Origin: Mucilaginibacter sp.
GTDB taxonomy: Bacteria; Bacteroidota; Bacteroidia; Sphingobacteriales; Sphingobacteriaceae
DNA length: 64,000 nt
NCBI RefSeq assembly: GCF_028288185.1
Contig: NZ_JAQBOF010000013.1
Span: 54,982-118,981 of the forward strand
Direction: 5' to 3'
Shown piece by piece: positions 51,156-61,000 of the stretch (its first letter is position 1; every line of letters begins with the position of its first letter). The notes below the pieces were generated by a model that was given only the letters and a program-made list of their open reading frames with translations, ran no database searches and had not been told where the DNA came from. The position numbers were made by a program, and so were the translations under genes.

Positions 51156-51313
51156 AGTAACCCCCGGTTTTAAGAGATTTATAATTTAGTTTTTTTAGAC
51201 AGTACTAATATAACAGCTAGCTTAAGGCAATTAGTACATCTCAATGTAATTTCTGCCTTAAAAGTCTGTAGCCAAATATAATAGCCGGCTGTAAAGCCAG
51301 TGTTAAGTTATAG

Positions 51314-51610
51314 TTATAAATACTGTGTTATAATTTGCTGTAATTGGTTGGCCTGTACCACGCCGCTTTGTCGCCATTTGGTTTGCCCCTGTTTAAATAT
51401 CATTAAGGTAGGGACACTTTGTATTTTATACACATTTGCCGCGGAAGGGTTTTTATCAATATCAATTTTTATAATAGTTATTTTATCACCCATGTTGCTT
51501 TTAAGTTGTTGCAAAATTGGGGGCATCATCTGGCATGGGCCGCACCACTCTGCCGAAAAATCAACCAAAACAGGTTTTTCTGATGCGATGATCTCTTGGA
51601 AATTTGCCAT
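51314..51610 (-). CDS. Thioredoxin
   Basis: 98 residues from the ATG at 51610 (MANFQEIIASEKPVLVDFSAEWCGPC). The frame is open up to 51652, but the shorter start fits the usual thioredoxin N-terminus. The WCGPC site is at 22-26 and the cis-Pro at QSVPTLMIFK. A normal, soluble thioredoxin; role in cytoplasmic disulphide reduction. Confidence 0.94.
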   Translation of the reverse strand: MANFQEIIASEKPVLVDFSAEWCGPCQMMPPILQQLKSNMGDKITIIKIDIDKNPSAANVYKIQSVPTLMIFKQGQTKWRQSGVVQANQLQQIITQYL

Positions 51611-51739
51611 GATGTTATAATTGTATTTGATGATATAACAATGCAGCTGCAAATGTGTTTGCTAAATTTATCTAACCTTAATTTTACAAAACCAATAATA
51701 TTAAACAGGTAAATTCGCTCTGCATCTACACCAAAAACT

Positions 51740-52306
51740 ATGATAACCGCATTAGATAAAAGGACAGCATTAGTATTAATTGATCTGCAAAAGGGAGTTG
51801 TAACTTATCCTGTAGCACATCCTATAGAAACTATTTTGATGCACGCGGCCAAACTGGTAGCCGCTTTCCGTAAAGCGGGGCAGCCTATAGTTATAGTAAA
51901 TGTTAATCCAGCAGGCCCGTGGACAAAATCACGTAAAGAGCCTGCATCACCACGCCCTGCGCCGCCAGCCGATTGGGCCGATATTGCGCCCGAAATTAAA
52001 ACAGAACCCACCGATATTTTCATTACCAAACATACCTGGGGTGCTTTCTTTGAAACTGCCTTAGATGATGAATTGAAAAAGAGAAACGTTACCGGTATTG
52101 TGATAGGAGGTGTATCAACCAGTAGAGGAGTTGAGGGTACCGCCCGCCAAGCCAGCGAGCTGGGTTATAACATAACCTTTGCTACTGATGCTATGACCGA
52201 TATGGTTGCCGATGCTCACGCCAATAGTATAAAATATATTTTCCCGGGGATAGGAGAGGTTGGAGTGACTGATAGTGTTATAGAACAGTTGGCAGTTGCC
52301 GGTTAG
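51740..52306 (+). CDS. Isochorismatase-fold hydrolase lacking the catalytic Cys
   Basis: 188 residues. Catalytic Asp is in LVLIDLQKG, and the lysine region is KHTWGAFFETALDDEL. The usual nucleophile position, GVATxxCVExTA, reads GVSTSRGVEGTARQA here: the Cys is replaced by Gly, as in true isochorismatases (for example PhzD) and a non-Cys subfamily. It therefore does not work as a cysteine hydrolase such as nicotinamidase. The C-terminal end (VIEQLAVAG) is encoded inside an intergenic inverted repeat (52286-52338), which could mean the last residues were acquired with the repeat. Confidence 0.88.
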   Translation: MITALDKRTALVLIDLQKGVVTYPVAHPIETILMHAAKLVAAFRKAGQPIVIVNVNPAGPWTKSRKEPASPRPAPPADWADIAPEIKTEPTDIFITKHTWGAFFETALDDELKKRNVTGIVIGGVSTSRGVEGTARQASELGYNITFATDAMTDMVADAHANSIKYIFPGIGEVGVTDSVIEQLAVAG

Positions 52307-52338
52307 CAGTTGCCAGTTTTAGATGCTACTGCCAACTG
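52286..52338. repeat. Inverted repeat at the end of the isochorismatase-like gene
   Basis: CAGTTGGCAGT (52286-52296) and ACTGCCAACTG (52328-52338), perfect 11-bp arms; further GCAGTTGCC units lie between. It overlaps the last coding codons and the stop of the plus-strand gene and lies between convergent genes, so it can act as a terminator. Confidence 0.7.
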
Positions 52339-52358
52339 CCTACTTATAACTGCAAACT

Positions 52359-53525
52359 TTACAAATGCACATCAATTATCTGCGCTTTCTTAGTTGCCAG
52401 CAATGCCAGTTCTGTTGCCAAAAAGCAATGCGCCTGCGGCATAGCGGTTTCAGTACGGTTAATTATATCATCAATCAACTGCCCGCCAAATGGAAGCGGA
52501 TCTTTACTGCAATCAAAGTATTTGATCTCTTTTTGATTAGCCAGGAAAAGATGATCGCCACCGGGGCGACCCGCCAGATCAATAGTTTTGCGTACTTCAA
52601 TATAACCTTCTGTCCCTAATATGGTCAGGCGGCCATCGCCAAATGTGCTTACACCATTAGGCGTGAACCAATCTAACCTGATATAGCCCATGCCACCATT
52701 ACCGCGTAGCATAACATCACCAAAATCATATAGCTTTGGATATTGCGGATGATTAACATTACCCATTTGTGATGCAACAACCTCGGCTTTGGTACTGCCG
52801 GTAAAAAACAAATACTGATCAAATTGGTGCGAACCGATATCGGTAAGAATAGGGCCGCAATATTTGGTGTCAAAATACCATTCAGGCCTGGTTTCGGGGG
52901 TCATTTTATGGGGTGCCAGGTTAACGGTTTGTATAACCTTGCCAATGGCGCCGGCCTTGACCAACTCGCCGGCTCTAACTGTTGCACGGTTTTCAAACCG
53001 TTCGCTAAACATAATCGAATAAATGCGCTTAGTTTCTTTTTGTACGCGTTTTACTTCGGCAAACTGTTCCGGCGTAATAACGCCGGGTTTATCAACCAGG
53101 TAATCTTTGCCATGTTTCATTACATGTATGCCTAATGGCGCACGATCAATAGGTATACCCGAGCTTAGTACCAGTTGTATGGTTGGGTCTTCTAATATTT
53201 CATTCTCGCTTTTGGCTTGTTTTGCTTTTGGGTATTTTTTTGCGAATTGAGCTAACAGATCAGCCTCTTTGATATAATAAGACACCAGTTCGCCGCCACC
53301 TTTTTGTACCGCGCCTATCATGCCATAAATATGGCTATGGTTTATGCCGATAACAGAAAATTTGATCCTGGTTTCAACAGGTTTTTCTGGGGTATAAACA
53401 ACAGGTTCATAGCTTACTTTGGCTGACGCTGCCAACGGGAATGCCGGTAATAAAGCTATACCTGCTGCTACCGCGGCTGTGTCTTTAATAAAATTTCTGC
53501 GATTGGATGATCTTGTGTTTTTCAT
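52359..53525 (-). CDS. Gfo/Idh/MocA family oxidoreductase, Tat-exported
   Basis: 388 residues. A Tat-type signal is at residues 8-35 (NRRNFIKDTAAVAAGIALLPAFPLAASA). The Rossmann N-terminal part has INHSHIYGMIGAVQKGGGELVSYY and KPGVITPEQFAEVKRVQK (the usual EKP is DKP), and the C-terminal catalytic part has WYFDTKYCGPILTDIGSHQFDQYLFF with a His that is typically catalytic. NAD(P)-dependent sugar dehydrogenases of this family are common in Bacteroidota with exported Tat signals. Substrate unknown. Alone on the minus strand. Confidence 0.92.
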   Translation of the reverse strand: MKNTRSSNRRNFIKDTAAVAAGIALLPAFPLAASAKVSYEPVVYTPEKPVETRIKFSVIGINHSHIYGMIGAVQKGGGELVSYYIKEADLLAQFAKKYPKAKQAKSENEILEDPTIQLVLSSGIPIDRAPLGIHVMKHGKDYLVDKPGVITPEQFAEVKRVQKETKRIYSIMFSERFENRATVRAGELVKAGAIGKVIQTVNLAPHKMTPETRPEWYFDTKYCGPILTDIGSHQFDQYLFFTGSTKAEVVASQMGNVNHPQYPKLYDFGDVMLRGNGGMGYIRLDWFTPNGVSTFGDGRLTILGTEGYIEVRKTIDLAGRPGGDHLFLANQKEIKYFDCSKDPLPFGGQLIDDIINRTETAMPQAHCFLATELALLATKKAQIIDVHL

Positions 53526-53912
53526 TTCTTTATTATGCGGGCTGCATAGGTTTTTAATTAATTGAAGGTACTAAATTCAACTAACTAAATGCAAACCGGC
53601 AGTAATAATAAAACCAGTTAACTTTAAGGCATGAAGAAAACCCCAGACACTTTCAAGCACCGAATCTTTTTAAAAGGCATAGAAGCCTTTTTTACCCGCT
53701 TAGTGTTTATTGTTCATTAAAATAGTACCCCTGCCAGTTACTATACCCCCCCCCAAAAAAAAGTTTACCGTCTGTATTGAGTTGAAAATATAAATTTTTT
53801 GATACAAATTTATTTCTTTAAAACAATTTAAATATGATTGATATTATCATACCAATTTAATATGTGCTAATGATTTGAGCTATAAAACTCACTGAATAAA
53901 AATTAATTGAAG
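53526..53912. other. 387-bp intergenic region before kaiC
   Basis: Between the divergent oxidoreductase and kaiC. No convincing gene. It contains a 29-codon frame (53631-53720) and a C9A8 homopolymer (53746-53762), listed separately. It should hold the kaiC promoter. Confidence 0.7.
53746..53762 (+). repeat. C9A8 homopolymer tract upstream of kaiC
   Basis: Nine C followed by eight A, about 150 bp before the kaiC start. Such tracts are slippage-prone and can change promoter spacing (phase variation), but also cause sequencing errors. Confidence 0.55.
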
Positions 53913-55652
53913 ATGAGTACATCACCTAAAAAATCACAAGTTCACCACCCATCATTACCAAAAACACCCACGGGTATTATTGGCCTTGATGAAATTACTG
54001 ATGGGGGACTACCGAAAGGACGGCCCACATTAATTTGTGGCGAGGCTGGCTGTGGTAAAACATTAATGTCGCTTGAATTTTTAATTCGGGGCGCTACCGA
54101 GTTTAATGAACCCGGTGTTTTTATGGCTTTTGAAGAAAAAGCCTCTGAACTGACAATGAACGTTGCTTCATTAGATTTTGACCTGGATAAACTGCAGGCG
54201 CAAAAGAAAATAAGGCTTGATTACGTTCATATAGACCGTAGCGAAATAGAAGAAACCGGCGAGTATAACCTGGAAGGATTGTTTATTCGGTTGGGGTATG
54301 CAATTGATCATATTAAAGCTAAAAGAGTAGTGTTAGATACATTGGAAAACTTATTTTCGGGTTTAAACAATCAAACTATACTACGTGCCGAACTGCGCCG
54401 CTTGTTTCAATGGCTAAAAGAGAAGGGGGTTACAGCTATCATTACCGGCGAGAAAGGCGAGGGCCCGGCGCTAACCCGACAAGGACTGGAAGAGTATGTA
54501 TCAGACTGTGTGATACTGTTAGACCATAGAGTTATTAACCAGATATCAACCCGGCGGTTAAGGGTTATTAAATATCGTGGATCGATACACGGAACTAACG
54601 AATACCCGTTTCTGATTGATGAGGAAGGAATATCTGTATTGCCTATCACCTCTTTAAAATTAGAAAAAGAAGTATCCTCAGGAAGAATATCATCAGGCAT
54701 ACCGGCAATGGATAAGATGCTGGGCGGTCACGGATTTTTTAAAGGCAGCAGCATCCTGGTATCGGGCACGGCAGGTACAGGCAAAACTAGCATAGCCGCC
54801 TATTTTGCCAATGAAACCTGTAAACGCGGCGATAAATGTATCTATTTCGCGTTTGAAGAATCTCCTAAACAGATCATCCGTAACATGCATTCTATTGATG
54901 TTGATTTGCAAAGACATATTAATAAGGGGCTTTTACAATTTCATGCGTCGCGCCCAACTTTACATGGGTTAGAGATGCACCTGGTGGTCATGTACAAGGT
55001 TATTAAAAAGTTTAAGCCCGATGTTGTAGTGCTTGACCCTATAACCAACTTAATTACTGTAGGTTCTGTGAGCGAGGTTAAAGCAATGCTTATACGCCTG
55101 ATAGATTTTTTACAGGAAGAGCAAATTACAGTAATGTTTACCGCCTTAACTTTAAACAACATTGTTAATGAGCAAACAGACGAAGGGGTTTCATCACTGG
55201 TTGATGCCTGGATACTGGTAAGAGATATTGAATTTAACGGCGAGCGTAACCGAGGTATGTATATTATGAAATCGCGCGGTATGAAACATTCTAACCAGGT
55301 GCGCGAGTTTATTATTACCGACAAAGGACTGGACCTGGTTGAAGTTTACCTTGGCCCAGAAGGAGTTTTAACCGGATCTGCACGCGAGGCACAGAAATTG
55401 CATGAACAAACCGGCGAGGTGCTGCGCGACTTTGCAGTAAGCAGCAAAGATCGCGAATTAACACGTAAGCGCAAGGTGCTGGAAGCTAAAATATCTAACC
55501 TGCAAATGGAGTTCGAGTCGGCAGAAGAAGAGTTGAATAAAATGTACCAGCAAGAAGAATTAATAAAACAGGCAGCGCTAAATTCCAGGTTGGAAATTAC
55601 CAGCCGCAGGCGCGGCGAATACCGGGATGAGAAAGGGAAAATTAATGACTAA
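53913..55652 (+). CDS. kaiC: KaiC-like double-domain ATPase
   Basis: 579 residues from the ATG at 53913 (a TTG 6 bp earlier is less likely). Two RecA-like KaiC domains: CI about 15-245 with Walker A GEAGCGKT (43-50) and E74-E75, CII about 255-480 with Walker A GTAGTGKT (285-292) and E315-E316. The phospho-site region in CII has S427-S428 (GVSSLVDAW), where cyanobacterial KaiC has S431/T432, so autophosphorylation is possible. A C-terminal coiled coil (about 510-560) replaces the cyanobacterial tail. Followed by two kaiB-like genes and a histidine kinase in one operon; overlaps the first kaiB by 8 bases. Confidence 0.93.
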   Translation: MSTSPKKSQVHHPSLPKTPTGIIGLDEITDGGLPKGRPTLICGEAGCGKTLMSLEFLIRGATEFNEPGVFMAFEEKASELTMNVASLDFDLDKLQAQKKIRLDYVHIDRSEIEETGEYNLEGLFIRLGYAIDHIKAKRVVLDTLENLFSGLNNQTILRAELRRLFQWLKEKGVTAIITGEKGEGPALTRQGLEEYVSDCVILLDHRVINQISTRRLRVIKYRGSIHGTNEYPFLIDEEGISVLPITSLKLEKEVSSGRISSGIPAMDKMLGGHGFFKGSSILVSGTAGTGKTSIAAYFANETCKRGDKCIYFAFEESPKQIIRNMHSIDVDLQRHINKGLLQFHASRPTLHGLEMHLVVMYKVIKKFKPDVVVLDPITNLITVGSVSEVKAMLIRLIDFLQEEQITVMFTALTLNNIVNEQTDEGVSSLVDAWILVRDIEFNGERNRGMYIMKSRGMKHSNQVREFIITDKGLDLVEVYLGPEGVLTGSAREAQKLHEQTGEVLRDFAVSSKDRELTRKRKVLEAKISNLQMEFESAEEELNKMYQQEELIKQAALNSRLEITSRRRGEYRDEKGKIND

Positions 55653-55938
55653 AGAAAAAGAAGTTAAAGAATACGAGTTAAGGTTATACATTGCTGGTAA
55701 GACGGCAAAGTCTGTAATGGCCCTGGCTAATCTTAAAAAATATTGCGAAGAGCATTTAAAAGGGCAATATAAAATTGAGGTGATAGACCTATTGATACAA
55801 CCACAACTAGCCGAAGGTGACCAGATATTTGCTATCCCTACGCTAGTGCGTAAAGTGCCAGAACCTATCCGTAAAATTATTGGCGATCTATCAAACGAAG
55901 AAAAAGTATTGGTGGGTTTAAACATACGGCCTGCATAA
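55645..55938 (+). CDS. kaiB: KaiB-like protein 1
   Basis: 97 residues. The start ATG overlaps the kaiC stop (ATGACTAA), so translation is coupled. The sequence [29 protein letters not shown]...[49 protein letters not shown] follows the KaiB (thioredoxin-like, fold-switching) family with the conserved IxVIDxxxxPxLAxxxxIxAxPTLxxxxPxPxRxxIGDL segment. Binds KaiC in known systems. Confidence 0.92.
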   Translation: MTKEKEVKEYELRLYIAGKTAKSVMALANLKKYCEEHLKGQYKIEVIDLLIQPQLAEGDQIFAIPTLVRKVPEPIRKIIGDLSNEEKVLVGLNIRPA

Positions 55939-55948
55939 GCAACTTATA

Positions 55949-56254
55949 ATGACAGAGCTACAACAAGTGCCCGAATATGATGCAAATGGAATGTACCAAT
56001 TACGTTTGTTTGTAACCGGTGCATCGCCAAACTCAACTCGTGCTATATTGAATTTAAAGAATATATGCAACGAGTTTTTAAACGGTAAGCATGAACTGGA
56101 AATCATTGATGTACATCAGCAGCCTTTGCTGGTACAGCAAGAACAAATAGTTGCCCTGCCTATGCTGATTAAAAAAGGCCCCGGTGCAGAGCGCCGGCTA
56201 ATAGGAGACATGTCTGACAGAGAAAAGGTACTAAGGGGGTTAGGCTTAAGTTAA
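55949..56254 (+). CDS. kaiB: KaiB-like protein 2
   Basis: 101 residues, divergent from the first KaiB but with the same core: YQLRLFVTGASPNSTRAILNLKNICNEFL...LEIIDVHQQPLLVQQEQIVALPMLIKKGPGAERRLIGDMSDREKVLRGL. Starts 10 bp after kaiB1. The IIDVHQQPLL and LPMLIKKGPGAERRLIGDM elements support the family. Two KaiB variants beside one KaiC suggest different binding states or partners (inference). Confidence 0.9.
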   Translation: MTELQQVPEYDANGMYQLRLFVTGASPNSTRAILNLKNICNEFLNGKHELEIIDVHQQPLLVQQEQIVALPMLIKKGPGAERRLIGDMSDREKVLRGLGLS

Positions 56255-56262
56255 TTTTTGGA

Positions 56263-57918
56263 ATGGAACGCGCTAAACTTACATATGATGAACTACTGAA
56301 CGAAGCTGATGAACTTCGGTACCAGTTAGAAGAGGCTACCGATACCATTGAAGCCATACGCACCGGTCAGGTTGACGCTTTAATTGTCCAAGGCGATAGC
56401 GGGCACCAGTTATATACCCTTAAAACTGCCGACCAAACTTACCGAATGTTCATTGAAAAAATGAACGAAGGTGCGGTTACCCTTAATAAAGAGGGGTTGA
56501 TATTGTACAGTAATTCGCGCTTTGCCGAGATGTTGAACATGCCATTGGAAAAGGTGATAGGGTTATCATTTAACATTTTTATCCTGCCAGATCATAAAGT
56601 AAAGTTTGATGCTTTAATTAAGGCTGCCTGGCAGGCTGAATGTAAGGAAGAAGTTGATTTGCTAAGCAAAAATAATGGGCCCGTACATTGCCTTTTATCG
56701 TGCAATACGCTTGAGTTGGACGAAGGCACGGCGTTAAGTTTGATACTGACTGATTTGACCATCCAAAAAGATACCGAGAAACAGTTAAAATTAAGAAATG
56801 AACAACTGGCAGAGGCCCAGAGCGCTACAGAAAAACTAAATGATGAGCTGGAAGATACGGTGCGCGACAGGACTGTGGACCTGGTTATTAGCCGCGAACA
56901 CTTTAAGTTGCTGGCCAATAATATCCCCCAAATGACATGGACGAACCAGCCGGATGGGCAGGTGGATTTTTATAACTCACAATGGTACAACTATACCGGG
57001 CTTGATTTACACGCTATAAATAACAGCTGGCAGTTAGTTACACATCCGGATGATCTGATGTTAACAAACGAAAAGTTTGACCATGCACTGCAAACAGGCG
57101 AGGTGTTTGAAGTAGAAAACCGTTATAAAAGAGCCGATGGTACTTACCGGTGGCATTTAAATAGGGCAGTACCTCTGCGGGATGAGGCAGGAAAAATACT
57201 CTTTTGGGTTGGAACCGCTACTGATATTGAAGACCAGAAAAAAGAGATAGAAAAGAAAGATGAGTTTATTGGCATTGCCAGCCATGAGCTAAAAACACCG
57301 TTAACCAGTTTAAAAGGTTACCTGCAGCTCATCGGTCTTAAAAAGGAAAGCTTGCCCAATGGCGTTAAACAATACCTGGATAAATCAATAGGCTCATTAA
57401 ATAAATTACAACGCCTGGTAAACGATTTGCTTGATGTAAGTAAGATACAAGCCGGCCGGCTTGAATATGCAATGCATCCCGTTAATTTAACCGAACTGGT
57501 AAGGGGATGTACAGAAAACGTCCGTCATGTTTATCCAGGCTACAATTTTGAAAACCATGCGGAAGCCGGACTTGTTGTTAATGGTAATGAAGAGCGTTTA
57601 GAGCAAGTACTCATGAATTTAATTAACAATGCGGTTAAGTACTCGCCGGTTAATAAAAACATAGTTATTGATGCCGCAAAGCACAACGACCATATCCGGG
57701 TTTCTGTAGCCGATAACGGTATAGGCCTATCAGCCGGGCAAAAAGGAAAAATATTTGAACGCTTTTACCGTGTTGAAGATAAGAAGTACATGTCCAGCGG
57801 CTTGGGTATGGGGCTTTATATATCGCAAGAGATCATCAAAAATCATCACGGCCTGATCGGCGTAGACAGCGAATTAGGTAAGGGTTCTACGTTTTATTTT
57901 GATTTGCCGGCGATATAG
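56263..57918 (+). CDS. PAS-domain sensor histidine kinase of the Kai operon
   Basis: 551 residues, no membrane helices. An N-terminal coiled segment with DELRYQLEEATDTIEAIRTGQVDALIV (17-42), PAS domain 1 (about 55-170), a coiled coil (170-210), PAS domain 2 with PAC (about 215-330, with WTNQPDGQVDFYNSQWYNYTG and RYKRADGTYRWHLNRAVPLRD), HisKA with H341 (SHELKTPL), and HATPase (NGIGLSAGQKG, GLGMGLYIS). Cytoplasmic and soluble; it probably reads the KaiBC state and phosphorylates an unlinked regulator. No response regulator is adjacent. 9 bp after kaiB2. Confidence 0.93.
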   Translation: MERAKLTYDELLNEADELRYQLEEATDTIEAIRTGQVDALIVQGDSGHQLYTLKTADQTYRMFIEKMNEGAVTLNKEGLILYSNSRFAEMLNMPLEKVIGLSFNIFILPDHKVKFDALIKAAWQAECKEEVDLLSKNNGPVHCLLSCNTLELDEGTALSLILTDLTIQKDTEKQLKLRNEQLAEAQSATEKLNDELEDTVRDRTVDLVISREHFKLLANNIPQMTWTNQPDGQVDFYNSQWYNYTGLDLHAINNSWQLVTHPDDLMLTNEKFDHALQTGEVFEVENRYKRADGTYRWHLNRAVPLRDEAGKILFWVGTATDIEDQKKEIEKKDEFIGIASHELKTPLTSLKGYLQLIGLKKESLPNGVKQYLDKSIGSLNKLQRLVNDLLDVSKIQAGRLEYAMHPVNLTELVRGCTENVRHVYPGYNFENHAEAGLVVNGNEERLEQVLMNLINNAVKYSPVNKNIVIDAAKHNDHIRVSVADNGIGLSAGQKGKIFERFYRVEDKKYMSSGLGMGLYISQEIIKNHHGLIGVDSELGKGSTFYFDLPAI

Positions 57919-57960
57919 CAAAGCTTTTGGCTGCGCTCGCAATTTGACAGAAAACTTGTA

Positions 57961-57999
57961 AACAAAAGAGGCGATGCTATTAGCATCGCCTCTTTTGTT
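57961..57999. terminator. Bidirectional terminator between the Kai operon and the DUF2723 gene
   Basis: AACAAAAGAGGCGATGCT pairs with AGCATCGCCTCTTTTGTT without mismatch (18 bp, 3-nt loop). T-rich in both directions. It lies between convergent genes. Confidence 0.88.
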
Positions 58000-58013
58000 T
58001 TATGAATAACTTC

Positions 58014-61000
58014 TTATTGATTCTTAAAAATAGCGGCAAACTTAGTTTCGTAGCTTTTTCTTTCCGCATCTAATTTGTTATATAGCTCGGTTTGATGATT
58101 GTTCCTGGCTTCATCAGACATGGCGTATATTAACTGAATGCCCATCTGCACATCGTGCGGGTTAAACGCGCCAGAGTTATTATTTAGCTGTACATAGCAA
58201 TAATCCAATTGGTCGGTTATGTAATTATTAATACTAGTTACGTATTTGGTAGCTAACGCGATATCATGCAACTGGTAAGCAGTTTGCGCCACATAAAACT
58301 TGCTGCCGGTAACGCGCATATCAACATTCAGATCAGGCATTACTTCATCATATTTATGCAGTACGTTTCGCGCCAGGTCTTCATGGCCCTGGTGTATCAG
58401 GTTTTGTATCAGGTCAAGGAAGGTTGATATCAATACAGGGTAAAACATAGTTGTCGACTCATGATCCAGGTATTTGGCAGTTTTGTACTGGCCAAATTTA
58501 AACTTGGTCATCATATTATTGTACATTACCATGGTATTAACCTTAGCAGACGGATCTTTATAAGCGGTATCAGCTTTAAGCGGCATTAAATGATATACAA
58601 ATCCTTCTTTATACAAGTAAGGCTGCATACCTATTAAGTTTTCATTGCCTACTGTAATAGCAAAGCATATAGGTCTTTTCCAGTTATTATGGGCCAATAT
58701 ATCCAGCATAGCCAGGTTATCCTTCATAATGTAGTTAGAAGTGTATTTCCACTTCATGGTATCTGTTAAACGGCTCCTCATGCTATCAGGCACCACATTA
58801 TACTTAGCTATATCTGCCGGGTTAATGGTTATCTTAAAGTTTTTAGTAGGCAGATAATTAGCAGTTTCACCGCTTGGGTAGGTTGTCATCACACGCTGAT
58901 CGTCTGTTGATATAAAATCAAAAATGTCTTTCACTTCCGTGTAACCCGGTATTTTGGCATCGCGGTAATACAATACATCGCGTATGCCGTCTTTGTATTT
59001 ATCAAACGGCATAGTTATAGGTAATGCATCCGCTTCGTTCATTTTACGCTGCATCTGGTGTATGTACCAATCGCCGGTAAATAAACTTAGGTTAACCAAA
59101 CGCACATCGGGGCGTATATTTTCAACCTCCTGGGCATACCATACGCAGTAGGTGTCATTATCGCCATAAGTAAACAAAATAGCATTTGGCGGGCACGACA
59201 TCAGGTAATCGTAAGCCATATCATGCGCTACCATTTTGGTCGAGCGGTCATGCGCTTTCCACTCTTCTGCAGCTAATACTGTCGGTACGGCCAATAAGCA
59301 AATTAAAGTAGCTACGTAAGCGGCGGTTTTAGCATTTATAGCTTTTCTTAGCAGCTCGGCCAGCGCAATTACGCCCAGGCCTATCCATATAGCAAAGGCG
59401 TAAAACGAACCTACATAAGAGTAATCTCTTTCGCGGGGTTGTACCGATGGTTGATTAACGTAAATTATAATAGCCATCCCGGTAAAGAACCATAATAAAG
59501 CCACAATAAGCGCATCGCGTTTTTTACGCTGAAAGTGGTACCACATACCTATTAAACCTAATATTAGCGGTAACGCAAATAACGGTGTATAAGTAAGGCC
59601 ATGTGTTACAGATTTTGGTAAATGTTTGGTACCATCTAATATACCGGTGGTCCAGTCGCCATCAACATAACCTTTAATTCCGCCTGTTTGCTGCTGGCCG
59701 TCCATATCATTTACACGGCCTACAAAATTCCACATAAAGTACCTTACGTACATTTGGTAGGTTTGCCAGCTAAAAAAGAATTTTAAGTTATCGGCAAAAT
59801 TAGGCACATCAGTCTCGCCCAAACGCAGCCAGTCCCTGTAAAACTGTGGATCTTGTCCCTCTGTACTATACATACGCGGGAAAATGGTGGTATGATCATA
59901 CACATAATTTTGCTTTTTGCCCGATATCTCGTACTTAGTCGCACCCTTACGATACATATTGGCACCATCAGTCTGGTCGGTAACTTTAGCATCAAAATAA
60001 GGGCCTGAAATTAACGGGGTTTCGCCATACTGTATACGGTTTAAGTAGCCGTTTAAAGTAAACGCGTTATCCGGGTGCGAGTTATCCAGGTTGGTGTTTG
60101 CGGTTGCGCGGATAGGGATATAAACAAACGCGCTATAGCCAAAATATATAAACGCCACGCATAAAAAAGCCAGGTTTAAAACAGATTTGGCATTGCGTAT
60201 GCTGTAAACTATACCGCCAACCAATATACCGATCAGTAATAAGAAAAAGAAGATAGAACCCGTGCCGAAACCAAGGCCCAGGGTGTTTACAAAAAATAAA
60301 TCGAAATAGGCTGATAATTGGATAGTCCATTGCCTTATACCAAATTGTACTAAACCCAGTATAACTATGCTCACCAAAAATGCAAGCAAGGCACTTTTAA
60401 CCGTGATAGTTTTTGTCCTGCGGAAGTAGTAAACCAATGATAATGCCGGTATGGTTAGCAAGTTAAGTAAGTGGATCCCTATTGATAAACCAATTATATA
60501 AGCTATAAATATTAACCACTTATCGGCACCCGGCTCATCAGCATGGGCATCCCATTTAAGTATGGCCCAAAACACAACCGATGTACATAAGGCTGATAGC
60601 GCAAACACAATAGTCTCGACAGCCGAGAACCAGAAAGTATCAGTATAAGTAAAAGCTAAAGCGCCTACTAAGCCTGCGCCCATAATTAAGGTGATGCGGG
60701 TAGTATCATTCTCGTTATCCGTAGCCGGAACCAGTTTTTTAGCCAAAGCGGTAATGGTCCAGAACAAAAACATAATGGTTGCACCACTTGCAATTGCCGA
60801 CCCCATATTAGTAAAATAAGGCACCTTGGTATTATCGCCTAATGATAACAGCGAAAATGCTTTGCCCAGCATGGCAAACAAAGGATAACCCGGTTGGTGC
60901 GCTACTTGTAAACGAAACGCGCACGAAATAAATTCGCCACAATCCCAAAAGCTTACAGAAGGTTCTAAGGTTAAAATATAGGTCGCAGACGCTATAACAA

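Noticed and set aside
53631..53720. 29-codon frame (MKKTPDTFKHRIFLKGIEAF...) before kaiC
   Set aside because: Starts like a membrane protein but is too short and matches no family; could be a gene remnant.
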